From assembly GCA_018814265.1 (NCBI GenBank), contig JAHIZU010000115.1:1-8079 (forward strand): a stretch of 8,079 bases of DNA. Reading direction: 5' to 3'. Shown here in pieces: positions 6,686-8,079 of the stretch. The position numbers were made by a program, and so were the translations under genes. The notes under the pieces were generated by a model. It searched no databases. It saw only the letters and a list, made by a program, of their open reading frames with translations, and was not told the origin of the DNA. Every line of letters begins with the position of its first letter. Position 1 is the stretch's first letter. The DNA comes from Candidatus Margulisiibacteriota bacterium (GTDB lineage Bacteria; Margulisbacteria; WOR-1; O2-12-FULL-45-9).

Positions 6686-8025
6686 TATTGATTAAGAATA
6701 GCCTCCACTTCTTTTTTAGCTAACTTAAGTTGTTCGCGGATCTTTTCTGGATCGTATTGTTCAGAGCTGGTCACGTAATCCCACATAATGCCGAACCTTC
6801 TGGTGAGGATTGGCTCCAGCAGGCCCCAGGAGGGAACTGGCGGATAGGTCCGCCCGTAGAGTACCGCGGATTTAAAAACCTTGCGCTTGGGATCATTAGC
6901 AAAGAAGTGATCATCAAAAGCGTCTAATCTGGCGGGCAAGAAGCCGGAGATCTTGGCGTATGCTACCTGCTGGTTTTTGGCAGTTAGATATTTAATGACC
7001 TTGAGAGCGCCGGCCTTGTTCTTGGCTTGTTTAAAAATACCCAGGTTGGAGCCGCCGACAAAGGTATAGTGTCCCTTGGGTCCTCTGGGATAGCCGGTGA
7101 CCTCAAAGTTTCTTGAAGTAAGTGAGCCTTCTGCTCCGCCTTCGGCTGCCGGCCGGGTCAGGGTTCTAATCTCATAAGGCCCGTCAAAATACATCGCACA
7201 GGCGCCATCGTTGAAATTGCCGCTGACCTGGGCGGTATTAAGTTCTAAATATTCTATTGGCACATACTCGCTCCTAACTAAACTGATGTAAAAGGCAATG
7301 CCATTGAAGACCGCGTCGCTATCCAAAACACAAGTCTTGCGGTCCGGACCGAGAAAGTCGCCGCCAGCCATCCAGATCCAGGGCGCCAGGGAGTGGATCA
7401 CGTTCCAGTCGTTCTTGCCGGAGACTCCTAACGGCGCGATGGGCTGTTCTTCGATAACCAGATCAGCGTCATAGATCCTTTTTAAGGCTTGTTTAAATGA
7501 TTGCCAGGTGCCAAGTTGGCTGGCAGAAACGCCAGCCTTTCGCAGAACATCTGTTCTATAATATAGCGCGCGGGCGTCCACGATCCAGGGAATCGCGGTG
7601 GTCTGGTTGGACTTTTCTATGCCAGTGGTTGTCCAGGCAACTGGCACAAAAGTTTTTGGCCCGCCAAGTTCAGCCACGGCTTCAGCTGAGAAGGTGTCTA
7701 GCGCGCCCATGGCGGAGATAGCTGAGACCCAGGTAGAGCCGAGTTGGACTACGTCAGGTACGTCGCCTGAGGTTGCCGCGGTAGTGATCTTTGACCAGGC
7801 CGCGCCCCAGTCAACCGAGGTAATTTTAACTTTAATTCCAGTTTCTTTTTCAAAGGGTTTGAGCAGTCTTTCTAAGTCACCAACCGGCTCAAGAGAGTTG
7901 GGCATGACCCACATCTCAACCACCTTGCTGTCAGACTTTTTACCAGGGGCACAGCCTATTATGGTAGCTAGTAGTACTGTAGTTAGTAGTGCCGTAACCA
8001 GGAAAATTATCCCTTTATTTTTCAC
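6685..8025 (-). CDS. Sugar ABC-transporter substrate-binding lipoprotein (family 1)
   Basis: Extracytoplasmic solute-binding protein that should capture a sugar or oligosaccharide and pass it to ABC permeases not seen here. The 446 residues start at GTG 8023-8025, chosen because AAAGGAG lies 7 nt upstream and a signal peptide follows at once. The signal peptide has the short basic start MKNKG, a hydrophobic stretch at 6-24 and the lipobox TIIGC, giving lipidation at Cys25. The mature part has family-1 features: VEMWVMPNS, FEKETGIKVKI, SGDVPDVVQLGSTWV, IPWIVDARALYYRTDVL and GHYTFVGGSNLGIFK. The last group is typical of maltose/multiple-sugar binding proteins. Length is normal. The hydrophobic core contains an imperfect 15-bp tandem duplication rich in CTA codons. 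The stop overlaps the glmS start. The substrate cannot be read from sequence; the neighbouring phosphorylase and GH42 gene suggest an oligosaccharide. Confidence 0.93.
   Translation of the reverse strand: MKNKGIIFLVTALLTTVLLATIIGCAPGKKSDSKVVEMWVMPNSLEPVGDLERLLKPFEKETGIKVKITSVDWGAAWSKITTAATSGDVPDVVQLGSTWVSAISAMGALDTFSAEAVAELGGPKTFVPVAWTTTGIEKSNQTTAIPWIVDARALYYRTDVLRKAGVSASQLGTWQSFKQALKRIYDADLVIEEQPIAPLGVSGKNDWNVIHSLAPWIWMAGGDFLGPDRKTCVLDSDAVFNGIAFYISLVRSEYVPIEYLELNTAQVSGNFNDGACAMYFDGPYEIRTLTRPAAEGGAEGSLTSRNFEVTGYPRGPKGHYTFVGGSNLGIFKQAKNKAGALKVIKYLTAKNQQVAYAKISGFLPARLDAFDDHFFANDPKRKVFKSAVLYGRTYPPVPSWGLLEPILTRRFGIMWDYVTSSEQYDPEKIREQLKLAKKEVEAILNQ
7966..7995. repeat. Imperfect 15-bp tandem duplication in the signal-peptide coding region
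   Basis: The 15-mers at 7966-7980 and 7981-7995 match at 12 of 15 bases. On the minus strand they encode TALLT and TVLLA (residues 11-20), the hydrophobic core of the lipoprotein signal peptide. The four leucines all use CTA, a codon seldom used in the rest of the gene. A local duplication that lengthened the signal peptide is the simplest reading. Confidence 0.6.
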
Positions 8026-8032
8026 GTTGGAA

Positions 8033-8039
8033 CTCCTTT
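8033..8039 (-). promoter_or_regulatory. Shine-Dalgarno site of the solute-binding protein
   Basis: AAAGGAG on the minus strand, 7 nt before the GTG start codon at 8023-8025. It decides the GTG start and is the only strong, well-placed Shine-Dalgarno sequence before a gene in the window. Confidence 0.88.
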
Positions 8040-8046
8040 CTATGAC

Positions 8047-8074
8047 GGAGCCTGAGAATGAACTTCTCGGCTCC
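8047..8074. other. Stable hairpin upstream of the solute-binding protein gene
   Basis: An 11-bp GC-rich stem: GGAGCC (8047-8052) pairs with GGCTCC (8069-8074) and GAGAA (8054-8058) with TTCTC (8064-8068), with a five-base loop at 8059-8063 and one bulged base at 8053. On the minus strand it is followed by GTCATAG and then the Shine-Dalgarno site, with no T tract, so a plain intrinsic terminator for leftward transcription is unlikely. It may be an mRNA 5'-leader or intercistronic processing/stability hairpin. The promoter of this gene must lie beyond the right edge. The structure is visible; the function is not known. Confidence 0.6.
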
Positions 8075-8079
8075 TTACT

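Noticed and set aside
6686..6760. glmS ribozyme/riboswitch
   Set aside because: The glmS start overlaps the upstream coding sequence, leaving no untranslated leader, and no ribozyme core is seen.

Overview
This is a bacterial sugar-uptake and carbohydrate-processing locus. Every credible gene lies on the minus strand, so transcription runs from the right edge of the window to the left. The order is a sugar ABC-transporter lipoprotein (solute-binding protein), glmS, a large clan GH-Q type glycoside phosphorylase split by an apparent frameshift, and a GH42-type beta-galactosidase that runs off the left edge. Coding density is very high: the gaps are a 1-base overlap, 29 nt and 43 nt, and no stretch over 300 bases lacks a gene. 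I see no tRNA, rRNA, CRISPR array or insertion sequence.

The organism is a bacterium. The lipobox-containing exporter signal, a clear Shine-Dalgarno site on the first gene and sigma70-like promoter boxes show this. Two short repeats sit inside coding sequence: a 7-bp unit repeated five times in the GH42 gene, and a GC-rich palindrome encoding a PAGKAG-type peptide in glmS. From memory, similar in-gene repeats are common in uncultured candidate-phylum bacteria known from metagenomes. The taxon cannot be fixed from this window, and a metagenomic origin would also make an assembly error a live explanation for the frameshift.

There appear to be two modes of gene expression. The solute-binding protein has a strong Shine-Dalgarno site before a GTG start, and glmS is joined to it by a TAATG stop/start overlap. 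The phosphorylase and the GH42 gene have no Shine-Dalgarno site. Each has a -10 box ending exactly 8 nt before its ATG, the geometry expected of leaderless mRNAs. The locus is therefore probably at least three transcription units on one strand rather than one simple operon.

Functionally, the lipoprotein should capture a sugar or oligosaccharide outside the cell. The phosphorylase should cleave a beta-linked gluco-oligosaccharide with phosphate, giving a sugar 1-phosphate. The GH42 enzyme should remove beta-galactosyl (or related) residues. GlmS diverts fructose 6-phosphate into glucosamine 6-phosphate for cell-wall and glycan synthesis. The transporter permease and ATPase genes are not in the window.
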